Positions 35,165 to 43,534 of a DNA stretch of 46,442 nt are shown piece after piece (within the stretch, counting starts at the first letter, position 1; each line of letters opens with the position of its first letter). The stretch covers positions 1 through 46,442 of the forward strand of contig JAFYUI010000003.1 of NCBI GenBank assembly GCA_017549565.1. The letters run 5' to 3'. The notes beneath the pieces are model-generated. The model was not told the DNA's origin. It made no database searches and worked only from the letters and a program-made list of their open reading frames with translations. Made by a program: the position numbers and the translations under genes. The stretch comes from Clostridia bacterium. Its GTDB lineage: Bacteria; Bacillota; Clostridia; Oscillospirales; Acutalibacteraceae.

Positions 35165-35761
35165 ATGAAAAAAATTCTTTGCTTAGTTATGGCTTTGGCC
35201 TTAACATTTTCTTTATGCTTAACCGTTAATGCTGCAACCGGCATAAACGCAAATGAAAAGGCAGTTCTTGACGAACTTAAATCCAAAGAAGCTCTTGGTA
35301 AAAACGGTTGGTCATTCTTTATTCCTACAGAATATGTAACCGCTGCTGAAAATTATTTTAACACAATTGATATGACCGATGCTCAAAAAGACACTATATT
35401 AGGTCTTATCGCAGAAGGTAAAAAGATTGTAAAAGAGCAAGGCGACAAAGCCAATTTCACAGGTAAGGTTTACAACTTGAAAACTATGGAAATTCCAGCC
35501 AAGGAAAAGGTTCTTGAACTTGGTCAAAAAGCTTGTAAAGAGGTTGGCCTCACCTTAACCTACTCTTCAAAAGATAACAAAGTAATCATTAAAGACGCAA
35601 AAGGCGTAGTTGCTTTCGAAAACACACCTATCGTTAAAACCACAGGCGAAAGCTTCAATGTGACAAGCGCTGTTGTAATTACCGCAATTTCAGTTGTAAT
35701 TCTTGCAGGTGTTGCTTATTTAGTAATTGTTGCAAAGAAAAAGGCACTTTTCGTTAAATAA
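35165..35761 (+). CDS. Secreted protein with atypical C-terminal sorting signal (putative sortase substrate)
   Basis: A 198-residue protein. Residues 1-23 form a clear signal peptide cut after VNA. The mature part (24-155) is Lys-rich with a mix of helices and strands (for example FFIPTEYVTAAENYFNTIDMTDAQK). Residues 157-161 read VKTTG followed by Glu, then a hydrophobic segment (about 167-190) and a KKK tail. That layout matches a cell-wall sorting signal, but the motif is not LPXTG. The next gene, overlapping by one base, is a sortase, so this is its most likely substrate. If the motif is not cut, it is simply a membrane-anchored protein. I do not recognise the mature domain. Confidence 0.8.
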   Translation: MKKILCLVMALALTFSLCLTVNAATGINANEKAVLDELKSKEALGKNGWSFFIPTEYVTAAENYFNTIDMTDAQKDTILGLIAEGKKIVKEQGDKANFTGKVYNLKTMEIPAKEKVLELGQKACKEVGLTLTYSSKDNKVIIKDAKGVVAFENTPIVKTTGESFNVTSAVVITAISVVILAGVAYLVIVAKKKALFVK

Positions 35762-36453
35762 TGAAATTTAGGGAAAATATTACCCGCATCATGAAAAACT
35801 TTAAAAAGCCGATGAGGTTAATCATAACCCCATTGGCTTTTGCTTTTATATTAGCGTTGGCTGTTTTGCTCGTTTTAAATTTTGCAGTCGGCGATATAAT
35901 CGGTTATGGCAGCATTTTATTTATGCGCACCGAAGATTATGGTCAATATGATGCAGACAATATGTTTGAGCCGTCCTCGAAGGAATCAGGCACGGTTAAT
36001 ATTAAAGACATTAAATTTCCAAGCTATGAGCGAGTTTATGGTGAAATTGAAATTCATTCAGCCAATATACACTGTCCGCTAATTTACGGCGACAGTACCC
36101 GTGCGCTTTGGCGTGGTGCCTGTCAGTATATTGGCAGCACCATAATCGGCTATGGCGGTACAACAATGGTTGCCGCCCATGTAAACCGCCATTTTAAAAA
36201 TTTAAATCAGGTTGAAGTTGGCGATTTTATAAAGGTGACCACCACCTATGGCGTTTATTTATATAAGGTAAGCTATACCGGTGTACACTTCGCTTATGAT
36301 AACAGTGTTTATGATATGAACCGAAAAGATGAAAACCTTGTACTTTACACCTGTTATTATGAGCAAACCGCCCTTGGCAATGTTAAAAAACGCTTCTTTG
36401 TTTGTGCCGATTATTTTTCGGGCCCACTTATTGATAAAGGGGTGACAGGATAA
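35761..36453 (+). CDS. Sortase-family transpeptidase
   Basis: A 230-residue membrane-anchored enzyme. A single N-terminal helix (about 20-45) follows a basic segment. The catalytic triad is visible: His140 in MVAAHVN, Cys198 in LVLYTCYY, Arg211 in KKRFFVCADYF. The sequence AHVNRHFKNLNQVEVGDFI and VLYTCYY fit the sortase barrel. The class cannot be fixed by eye; the small size and the YTC form recall class B or D types. Its ATG overlaps the stop of the secreted protein gene (TAATG), and its own stop overlaps the next ATG the same way, so the three proteins are made together. Confidence 0.85.
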   Translation: MKFRENITRIMKNFKKPMRLIITPLAFAFILALAVLLVLNFAVGDIIGYGSILFMRTEDYGQYDADNMFEPSSKESGTVNIKDIKFPSYERVYGEIEIHSANIHCPLIYGDSTRALWRGACQYIGSTIIGYGGTTMVAAHVNRHFKNLNQVEVGDFIKVTTTYGVYLYKVSYTGVHFAYDNSVYDMNRKDENLVLYTCYYEQTALGNVKKRFFVCADYFSGPLIDKGVTG

Positions 36454-37292
36454 TGACAAAAGAAAAGCTTTCATCACTTATTTCTCATATTTTGGCCCTG
36501 TTTTTAACCTTTACGCTTTTCGGTGTTACAGTTTGTGCGCTTATCCTTTGCACCGTTGCCAATCCCAAAATGCTTGATGATGCGATTTTAAACAGCAACT
36601 ATGTAAAACCCTTAAAGCAGGAAATAGCAGATAAATGGGATAACCTTGCGGCAATTTGCGGTATGGAGGAGCGAGATGAACTTTTGGCTCTCCTGACCGA
36701 GGAAAGAATAGAAAATGACAGCCGTGAATATTTTAAAAAGGCATATAGTGGCGAAACGATTGATACCGCCGCTTTAAAAGAAAAGGTACATAAGGTGGTC
36801 AGTGATTATGCCTATAAAAACGACTGGGGACTTATTCCAAAAGCTGAATTAGAGCAAAATATAAACGACCTTGTAAACAGCTGTATGGATGAATATGATT
36901 TATCTGTTAAAGTTCGGCTTATTCCAAAGCTTTTGGGCACAGTCACTAAATTCAAAAAAATTGCGGCAATCGGTTTTGTGGGCTCGGCAATATTATCTAT
37001 TGGTATTATGGTTTTCATTTTCTTTTTGCAACACAAACGCCTAAAAACCGCGTTTTATACTTTTACAGCTTTTGGCGGCAATTCAGCGCTTTACTTATTT
37101 ATGGTTTTGTTTGTTTTATTGGGCGACCTTATAAACCGCATACCTATTGAAGAATCGGCCCTTTATAACCTTGCAAGCGGTTATTTGCAAAGCATATTTA
37201 CTTTGGTTATAATAATTACCGTTTTGCTTTTAATTTTATCGCTATTATCTTTAATTTTATATTTAAAACCGCAAAAAAATAAGAACACCTAA
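36453..37292 (+). CDS. Four-helix membrane protein linked to the sortase
   Basis: A 279-residue protein with one N-terminal hydrophobic helix (about 10-32), an extracytoplasmic helical, charged domain of about 130 residues, and three C-terminal helices (about 170-190, 205-225, 242-270). The outside domain (NYVKPLKQEIADKWDNLAAICGMEERDELLALLTEERIEND) has no motif I know. It is the third member of a fully coupled operon with the sortase and its likely substrate, so a role in presenting or anchoring the substrate is a reasonable guess. The stop lies within the terminator stem. Confidence 0.75.
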   Translation: MTKEKLSSLISHILALFLTFTLFGVTVCALILCTVANPKMLDDAILNSNYVKPLKQEIADKWDNLAAICGMEERDELLALLTEERIENDSREYFKKAYSGETIDTAALKEKVHKVVSDYAYKNDWGLIPKAELEQNINDLVNSCMDEYDLSVKVRLIPKLLGTVTKFKKIAAIGFVGSAILSIGIMVFIFFLQHKRLKTAFYTFTAFGGNSALYLFMVLFVLLGDLINRIPIEESALYNLASGYLQSIFTLVIIITVLLLILSLLSLILYLKPQKNKNT

Positions 37293-37310
37293 ACGGTGTT
37301 CTTATTTTTT
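37275..37310. terminator. Bidirectional terminator after the sortase operon
   Basis: Fifteen-bp stem 37275-37289 with 37295-37309, five-base loop. It also serves the convergent lipoprotein gene. Confidence 0.9.
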
Positions 37311-37314
37311 GTTT

Positions 37315-39411
37315 TTATTTTGTAAACTCACTGATGCAGTCATTATATGCTTTTAATGCCTGTGCTTCGTTAAATGCAGTTTTATAAAGCTTTGCACCCA
37401 GCACTGTAAACGAACCTGTCTTGCCAAACGATTCAGCGTTATTTGATGGATTAATACCTATACCCAAAGCATTAAAGCCTGCGTTTCCAAGGTTGAATTC
37501 ACCTTTACCAAATGCGCCGCTGGAAGCGTGCTTTCCATCGTAATAAATGCTTAACTTATTGGCCTTTTTGTCGTATGTAGCAACAAGGTGAACAAGTTGT
37601 TTTTCTGAAAGGTAAGCGGGGCCTTCATTTGGCCATTTGCGTGCCGCCAGTGCAAAAGAATCTAATTTATTAAGCGCACTATTAGCATCCGTACTACCCA
37701 AAGCAAATTGCACTTGGCCTGTGCCTTCTTGATTACGACTTAAAATTCCAACACCGCCCACATTTGTGTTAGCAAACAATGGGGCGTCTTCACTTGCTTG
37801 TTTATTAATTTGAACTAACAATTCAAATGTGGCGCCATCCATCAACCACTTTGAATAATCATTTGCGTTTTTAAACGGCAAGTTAACAAGCAAACCTTCT
37901 TTTGCACTATCGCCGGTAAAAGCAGTAACATCATATTTATTCCCGTTATAATTAACTGTCGTTTTACCAATTGTGCCCTTCGTCATCGTAACAGTAAGGT
38001 TACTTGTTTTATCATATGGTTTGCCGTCCTTAAAGCCCAAATCAAACCATGCTTCAGGTAACTTATCGGCGGATTTTACTGCTTCAACCTTTAACGAAGG
38101 ATAGGTTGGATAGGTTGTGCTCCAATCGGGAATTCTTTGAATTTCACTATCAGACGGATTATAAGGAAGCGCAAAGGTTACATTATGCTTACTAAATTCA
38201 ATGAACTGGCGCACATTATCGCTGTTTACTAACCACTTATTAGCATCGTTTGCCTCTAAACGCGAAATTTCAAAATGAGACATTGGCAAAAGCGCATAGG
38301 TTGGGTCAACTTTAGTATAGAAATCTACTGTGCCGTTTTGTCCGTGGTGCGACATTTGGAGAATATCGCTCTTTAAATAATCGCCAAAACATTGTACCAC
38401 TTGATTCATTCCGCGTGTATCAGCGTCACCTGTTATCATTATTCGTTGACCGGCAACATCAATTGTAAATACAAGCGATGAATCATTAAGTTCGCTTAAA
38501 GTGCCAGTGTTAAAACTTAACGGATAAAGGTCTTCATAAGAAAACAACATTTCAACAACAGCATTGCGGATATAATATTTATCACCTGTGTGTGGTTTAA
38601 TTACCGGAACATTTGCATAATATTCTGACAAACATTCTCTAAACCGAGCAAAACCATAAAGCGATTCACTTGGTTTGTAATATTGTTCTTCATCTTTTGG
38701 GAAATTATAATAAATTTTTTCAATTTCAACTTGGTCATGAAAATCTGTTGCAAATGTATTAAACACACCTGTGTGATCGCTGTGGTTATGGGTAATTATC
38801 CACGCTGCAATAACAGGTTTTTTTGTACCTTCGGGTGACTGTTCGCGAAGTATATTCATAAGATTGTTAGAATCAACAGAATATGGGTCGCCTTGACCGC
38901 CGTCAATAATAATAAAGCTGCCATCATCAAGACGAATTATAAACCCAAGACCCGAATACCCCGACATATTGTCGCATTGCATACCTGTAAATAAGGTTTG
39001 GATATTCTTGCTTTTATATTTATTATCTTGTTCGCGTGTGAAAAGTTCGCCCCTGGGTTCGGCAACAATTCTAACTGAAGCATTTCCAGGCATATATGAA
39101 AGTGAAATTGTTGTAACCTTGTTGTAAAGAGTTGCAAAAAGGTTGTCACCTATTTGATTTTCGGTGTGCTTTTTAAATCCGGCATCCGACAATATAGAAA
39201 GGCAATTTTCATAATCCTGTTTTTCGGCATAAAGTAACCTTTGTACATACTTATGGCCTTCTTCAAATTCCAACGAATAGTCATTCTGCAGACCGGAATT
39301 TTTAATTTCTGTGAATACCGTGGTAGAAAGATTGGCTTCGCTGTTTTTGCAAGCGGTAAAAAACCCCGCAATTAAAACAAGCACAAGAAAAAGCGATAAA
39401 AGTTTTTTCAT
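37315..39411 (-). CDS. Metallo-beta-lactamase/LamG lipoprotein (paralogue 1)
   Basis: A 698-residue surface lipoprotein. Signal peptide with lipobox FFTAC, lipid on Cys21. Residues 40-120 form a conserved region seen in all three paralogues (KQDYENCLSILSDAGF, NQIGDNLFATL). The metallo-beta-lactamase domain (about 150-390) has FIIIDGG, ITHNHSDHTG with H208, H210, D212, H213, MITGDAD with D329, and LQMSHHGQNGT with H355/H356. That last motif is typical of ComEC-type domains. The C-terminal 240 residues are LamG-like (FELLVQI, LVATYDKKANKLSIYYDG, LYKTAFNEAQALKAYND), a sugar- or protein-binding jelly roll. Start at 39411, nine bases after AAAGGA. Transcribed after paralogue 2 across a 32-bp gap. 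Substrate unknown. Confidence 0.85.
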   Translation of the reverse strand: MKKLLSLFLVLVLIAGFFTACKNSEANLSTTVFTEIKNSGLQNDYSLEFEEGHKYVQRLLYAEKQDYENCLSILSDAGFKKHTENQIGDNLFATLYNKVTTISLSYMPGNASVRIVAEPRGELFTREQDNKYKSKNIQTLFTGMQCDNMSGYSGLGFIIRLDDGSFIIIDGGQGDPYSVDSNNLMNILREQSPEGTKKPVIAAWIITHNHSDHTGVFNTFATDFHDQVEIEKIYYNFPKDEEQYYKPSESLYGFARFRECLSEYYANVPVIKPHTGDKYYIRNAVVEMLFSYEDLYPLSFNTGTLSELNDSSLVFTIDVAGQRIMITGDADTRGMNQVVQCFGDYLKSDILQMSHHGQNGTVDFYTKVDPTYALLPMSHFEISRLEANDANKWLVNSDNVRQFIEFSKHNVTFALPYNPSDSEIQRIPDWSTTYPTYPSLKVEAVKSADKLPEAWFDLGFKDGKPYDKTSNLTVTMTKGTIGKTTVNYNGNKYDVTAFTGDSAKEGLLVNLPFKNANDYSKWLMDGATFELLVQINKQASEDAPLFANTNVGGVGILSRNQEGTGQVQFALGSTDANSALNKLDSFALAARKWPNEGPAYLSEKQLVHLVATYDKKANKLSIYYDGKHASSGAFGKGEFNLGNAGFNALGIGINPSNNAESFGKTGSFTVLGAKLYKTAFNEAQALKAYNDCISEFTK

Positions 39412-39443
39412 TTTGAAAATTCCTTTCATTATATAATAAAAAA

Positions 39444-40925
39444 TTAATGCAATGGATATATTTTATAAATGGTATTTTGGGTTGGAACTCGGTCATAAAT
39501 ATCCGCATCGGACGGGTTATAAGGAAGCGGGAATGTGACATTAGACCTGCCAAATTCAATAAATTGACGAACATTTTTACTGTTTACAAGCCACCTGTTT
39601 GCATCGTTATAGGTGAAACGACTTGGGATTGTATATGAAACAGGCAAAATAGCGTAAGTAGGATTAACTAAGGAATAAAATTCAACTGTTCCGTTTTGAC
39701 CATGGTGTGACATTTGAAGAATATCACACTTTAAATAATTACCGTAATTTCTTGTTGCAAAATTCATTCCCTTTGCATCTACGTCGCCTGTTATCATCAT
39801 TTTTTGCCCACCAATTTCAACGGTGAATATAAGTGATGATTCGTTAAGGTCTTTGGCGCCCCCGTTTTCAATACTGTCAGGGAAAAGGTCTTCATAAGAA
39901 AACAATACTTCAATAACGGCATTGCGGATATAATATCTTTCACCAGCATGTGGTCTTATTGTTGTGGCTTGTTGGTAATAATTCATACAATCTTTAAATT
40001 GATTATATCCGTAATATTTATCGGTAAACATAAACTTTGCTGCTATTTGCAATGCTTCTTCGGTTGGGAAATTATAATAAAAGCTTTCTATTATAACTTC
40101 TTTATGAAAATCCTTAGAAAAGGCATTAAATACACCAATATGGTCATCGTGACAGTGGGTGAAAATCCACGCTGCAATAACAGGTTTTTCTGTGCCTGCG
40201 GGTGACTGGTCACGAAGTATTTTCATAAGCTTATTCGAATCAACCGAATTATAATCGCCGCCACCGCCATCAATAATAATAAAGCTACCATCATCAAGAC
40301 GAATTATAAACCCAAGCCCTGAAGAAGCGGTCGAATTTTCACCTTTCATACCTGTAAACAAGCTTTGAATGTTTTGACTTTTATATTTATTTTCACTTTT
40401 GCGGGGATATAAGTCACCAAGCGGTTCCGAAATGATTTTTAATGCCTTATTGCCGGGGGTATATGAAATAGAAACAAAAGTGGTTTTCTTAATTAATGTA
40501 GTAAATAAATTATCCCCTATTTTATTTTCATCATATTTAGTAAAACCATCTTTAATTAAACTGCTAAGATATCCGTCATAATCTTGCTTTGTTGCAAACG
40601 ACATTTTCTTAACAAAGCGATGTTCTTGTTTTTGGTCCCTTACATAATCGGTATTGAGATTATAATTTGGTAACTCGTGCGGTTGAAGTTTTATTTGGGA
40701 AGATGTTTCAGAAGAGGTTTGTGAACTGTTGGTGTTTGGAATGGGAGCAACAGTGGAACTATTGTTAGAAATTGTCGTATCGGTGCTTGTCGAATTAGAA
40801 CTTTCGGTGTTTGATATATAATTATTATAATCGTCTTCAAAATATTGTTTTGAATTATCTTTACAAGCCGAAAGCAAATTTACCACCAAAACAAGCATAA
40901 TAACTGTAACGAAAATTTTCTTCAA
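39444..40925 (-). CDS. Metallo-beta-lactamase lipoprotein without LamG domain (paralogue 2)
   Basis: A 493-residue lipoprotein (lipobox LLSAC) with a Ser/Thr/Asn-rich linker (about 30-80), the conserved N-terminal region (YDGYLSSLIKDGFTKYDENKIGDNLFTTL) and a complete metallo-beta-lactamase domain: FIIIDGGGGD, FTHCHDDHIG, MITGDVD, LQMSHHGQNGT. It ends at YKIYPLH, exactly where its paralogues pass into the LamG-like part (YPTYPSLKVE). So the binding domain is absent while the enzyme is whole. A TTG start at 40925 is favoured by GAGGAT upstream and gives a clean signal peptide; earlier starts would add a hydrophilic extension that would spoil it. Own perfect promoter. Confidence 0.83.
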   Translation of the reverse strand: MKKIFVTVIMLVLVVNLLSACKDNSKQYFEDDYNNYISNTESSNSTSTDTTISNNSSTVAPIPNTNSSQTSSETSSQIKLQPHELPNYNLNTDYVRDQKQEHRFVKKMSFATKQDYDGYLSSLIKDGFTKYDENKIGDNLFTTLIKKTTFVSISYTPGNKALKIISEPLGDLYPRKSENKYKSQNIQSLFTGMKGENSTASSGLGFIIRLDDGSFIIIDGGGGDYNSVDSNKLMKILRDQSPAGTEKPVIAAWIFTHCHDDHIGVFNAFSKDFHKEVIIESFYYNFPTEEALQIAAKFMFTDKYYGYNQFKDCMNYYQQATTIRPHAGERYYIRNAVIEVLFSYEDLFPDSIENGGAKDLNESSLIFTVEIGGQKMMITGDVDAKGMNFATRNYGNYLKCDILQMSHHGQNGTVEFYSLVNPTYAILPVSYTIPSRFTYNDANRWLVNSKNVRQFIEFGRSNVTFPLPYNPSDADIYDRVPTQNTIYKIYPLH

Positions 40926-40968
40926 TTTAGCATCCTCTTCATTTCTTTTAAACAAATTTAACATTAAT

Positions 40969-40997
40969 ATTATAACTTTTTTACGATTTATTGTCAA
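40969..40997 (-). promoter_or_regulatory. Perfect consensus promoter of paralogues 2 and 1
   Basis: Minus strand: TTGACA (40997-40992), 17-bp spacer, TATAAT (40974-40969). It lies right after the terminator of paralogue 3. Confidence 0.88.
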
Positions 40998-41002
40998 TAA
41001 AA

Positions 41003-41034
41003 AAACACCCAACTTCCACACTTGAAAGTTGGGC
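41003..41034 (-). terminator. Terminator after paralogue 3
   Basis: Stem CCCAACTT (41008-41015) with AAGTTGGG (41026-41033) and a GTTTTTTTATT tail on the minus strand. Confidence 0.85.
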
Positions 41035-41047
41035 ATAATTATGTTTT

Positions 41048-43435
41048 TTACTTTATAATAGAGGCAATTAAGTCGGTATATTCTTTTAAAACTTGGGCTT
41101 CAGTAAGGGCTGTTTTATAAAGTTTTGCGCCAATAACTGTTAAAGAACCCGTCTTACCAAACGATTCGGATGGGTAAGGTGGATTAAGACCTATCCCCAA
41201 AACATCGTAGCTTGCATTGCCAAGTTTGAATTCGCCGTTGCCATACGAACCAACCGAAACATGCTTGCCATTATAATATAAATTAAGTGTATTGCTTGCT
41301 TTATCATAAGTACCAACACAATGAACAAGTTGCTTTTCGGGAATTGCTACAGGTCCCACCGCAACATTGGTAGTAGCGGCGCTGGCATAATTATTAGAAG
41401 AATTTGTCACACCGCTTGAACTTGTTGTGCCTAATTGGAACTGAAGTTGGTTTTTGCCGTTTGCAACACGGTAATAAAGCGATGCGCCACCGGCATAAAC
41501 ATTTGTGAAAAATCCCGATGTTCCGGTTGGAGATTTATTAACTTGAACCAACAATTCAAATGTGCAACCGTTCATTAACCAATTTTTGTATTGAGTTTGG
41601 TTTGTGAAAGGCAATTTTACAAGCAACCCTTCGCCATTGCTATCGGCCGTAAGTGCTGTAACATTATATGACTTGCTATTATAATTTACAGTTGTTGTAC
41701 CAATTGTGCCACCCGGTTTTGTAACGGTTAAATTACCCATCTTATCATAAGCTTGTCCGTTTTTAAACCCTAAATCAAACCATGCAGTCGGAACGCTGGA
41801 TGCAGGTTTTACAGGTTCAACCTTTAAAGTCGGATATACAGGGTATTTGGTAGCTGTATTTGGAATTTTTTGTATTACATCGTCAGATGGATTATACGGC
41901 AGAGGTATGCTTACCGTATATTTACTAAATTCAATAACTTGGCGAAGATTTGGACTATTAACAAGCCATTGATTACCCGGATATCCGGTGTTTGTAAAAA
42001 GATACTCAAAGCTTTTAAAATTAACGGGCAACAGTGCATAAGTTGGGTCAACAGCTGAATAAAAACTAACTTCACTGTTCCAACCATGGTGTGACATTTG
42101 AAGAATATCGCTCTTTAAATAACTGCCATAATTTCTTGCGGCAAATTTCATTCCGGAATTTTCAACATCACCGGTAACCATGATACTTTGGCCGCCGACA
42201 TCTACAGTGAAAATAAGAGATGCGGCATTCAAATCTTCAAAATCGCCGTTATCAAAATTACTTGGGAAAAGGTTTTCATAAGAAAACAAAATTTCAATCA
42301 CAGCATTTCGTATGTAATATTTATCCCCTGTATAAGTCCTAATTTTAGGAACATTGGGATAATACTGTGTCATTGCTTTTTTGAATTGATTATATCGATA
42401 AATTGTATCATCAAACATATAGTCATCGGTCTTTTTAATACCTGTTTCAGTTGGGAAATTGCAATAAAAACTTTCAATAACAACTTTATCACGATAATCA
42501 ATTGAAAAAGTGTTAAAAAGGCCCATATGGTCACCATGGCAATGTGTGAATATCCACGCTGCAATAACCGGCTTTTTAGTGCCCGAAGGGGACTGTTCTT
42601 TCAAAATATTCAAAAGCTTTGTAGAATCTACATGATTTGGATCACTCAAGCCACCATCAATTATAATAAAACTTCCGTCATCCAAACGGATAACCAAGCC
42701 CAACCCATAATCAACAACGGTTGTAACACCATTTATGCCTGTTAATACCGGTTGTATCTCCTTGCTTTGATACTTGTTATCTTGTTTGCGGGGGTATAAA
42801 TAAGTTTTTGGCTCAGCTATAACTGTTGTTACAGCATCTTTTTGCATAAAACTTATTGTTACTATTGTAACTTGGTTTACAAGAGTGGTAAACAGATTAC
42901 TTCCTATTTTATTGTCAGAATATTTAGTGAAGCCCTTTTTAATCAAGTCATTAAGATATTTATTATAATCATCAGCCGTTGTATTTGTTGCCCTTGATAT
43001 GTATCTATCGTCCTGCTTAAAGGTTTGTGTTGTACCTTTTCCGTATTCGAATTTAGGAAGGTCTTTTGCCTTAAGAGAACCCAGTTCCTCATAATCTATC
43101 GGTGGCACAGTCGGCGGAGTATATGATGAGTTGTTTGATGAATTATTAGAATTTGCCGAACTGTTAGAGTTAACTGAATTGTTTGAATTAACAAAGCTGT
43201 TAGAGTTAACTGAGTTATTTGAATTTGTCAAACCACCGGAATTTGTATCAGTAGGAATATTAATGTGTTCATCATTAGATGTAGTGCTGTCAGTACTTGA
43301 ATTGTTTGAATTTTGCTGTTGTGCATAAAAATCGTCGTAATTGTCGACCAAATATTGATTATTGCCACTTTTACAAGCGGAAAAAGCACAAACCATTAAA
43401 ACCGCAACCAAATAAAACGATAATATTTTCTTCAT
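41048..43435 (-). CDS. Metallo-beta-lactamase/LamG lipoprotein (paralogue 3)
   Basis: A 795-residue lipoprotein (lipobox CAFSAC). A long Asn/Ser linker (about 38-110, repeats of NSNNS) sets the catalytic part away from the membrane. Then come the conserved N-terminal region (DYNKYLNDLIKKGFTKYSDNKIGSNLFTTL), the metallo-beta-lactamase domain (FIIIDGG, FTHCHGDHMG, MVTGDVE, LQMSHHGWNSE) and the LamG-like C-terminus (FELLVQVNKS, LVHCVGTYDKASNTLNLYYNG). Note MVTGDVE where the others have GDAD/GDVD: the Asp ligand is kept, the next acidic residue differs. Start with AAAGGGGAT upstream. Transcribed alone and terminated before paralogue 2. Confidence 0.85.
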   Translation of the reverse strand: MKKILSFYLVAVLMVCAFSACKSGNNQYLVDNYDDFYAQQQNSNNSSTDSTTSNDEHINIPTDTNSGGLTNSNNSVNSNSFVNSNNSVNSNSSANSNNSSNNSSYTPPTVPPIDYEELGSLKAKDLPKFEYGKGTTQTFKQDDRYISRATNTTADDYNKYLNDLIKKGFTKYSDNKIGSNLFTTLVNQVTIVTISFMQKDAVTTVIAEPKTYLYPRKQDNKYQSKEIQPVLTGINGVTTVVDYGLGLVIRLDDGSFIIIDGGLSDPNHVDSTKLLNILKEQSPSGTKKPVIAAWIFTHCHGDHMGLFNTFSIDYRDKVVIESFYCNFPTETGIKKTDDYMFDDTIYRYNQFKKAMTQYYPNVPKIRTYTGDKYYIRNAVIEILFSYENLFPSNFDNGDFEDLNAASLIFTVDVGGQSIMVTGDVENSGMKFAARNYGSYLKSDILQMSHHGWNSEVSFYSAVDPTYALLPVNFKSFEYLFTNTGYPGNQWLVNSPNLRQVIEFSKYTVSIPLPYNPSDDVIQKIPNTATKYPVYPTLKVEPVKPASSVPTAWFDLGFKNGQAYDKMGNLTVTKPGGTIGTTTVNYNSKSYNVTALTADSNGEGLLVKLPFTNQTQYKNWLMNGCTFELLVQVNKSPTGTSGFFTNVYAGGASLYYRVANGKNQLQFQLGTTSSSGVTNSSNNYASAATTNVAVGPVAIPEKQLVHCVGTYDKASNTLNLYYNGKHVSVGSYGNGEFKLGNASYDVLGIGLNPPYPSESFGKTGSLTVIGAKLYKTALTEAQVLKEYTDLIASIIK
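43131..43328. repeat. Asn/Ser-rich low-complexity linker coding tract
   Basis: Imperfect repeats of AATTC/GTTAGA-type units (minus strand coding N-S-N-N-S), with visible 18- to 36-base duplications. Likely variable in length between strains. Confidence 0.7.
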
Positions 43436-43495
43436 TTTATATCCCCTTTAATATTGCCAAAAATTTCCTATTTGATATTTATCGAATTCATTGTA

Positions 43496-43501
43496 ATTAT
43501 A
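43496..43501 (-). promoter_or_regulatory. -10 box of the paralogue 3 promoter
   Basis: Minus-strand TATAAT with a possible TTGTTT 18 bases upstream. It lies about 60 bases before the start codon. Confidence 0.55.
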
Positions 43502-43534
43502 TCACATAAAAAATCCTAAAAACAAGCAAAAACA

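Noticed and set aside
37315-43435. Calling the three lipoproteins beta-lactamases (antibiotic resistance)
   Set aside because: The fold name is shared, but the SHHG motif and domain order fit ComEC-type hydrolases, not antibiotic-degrading enzymes.
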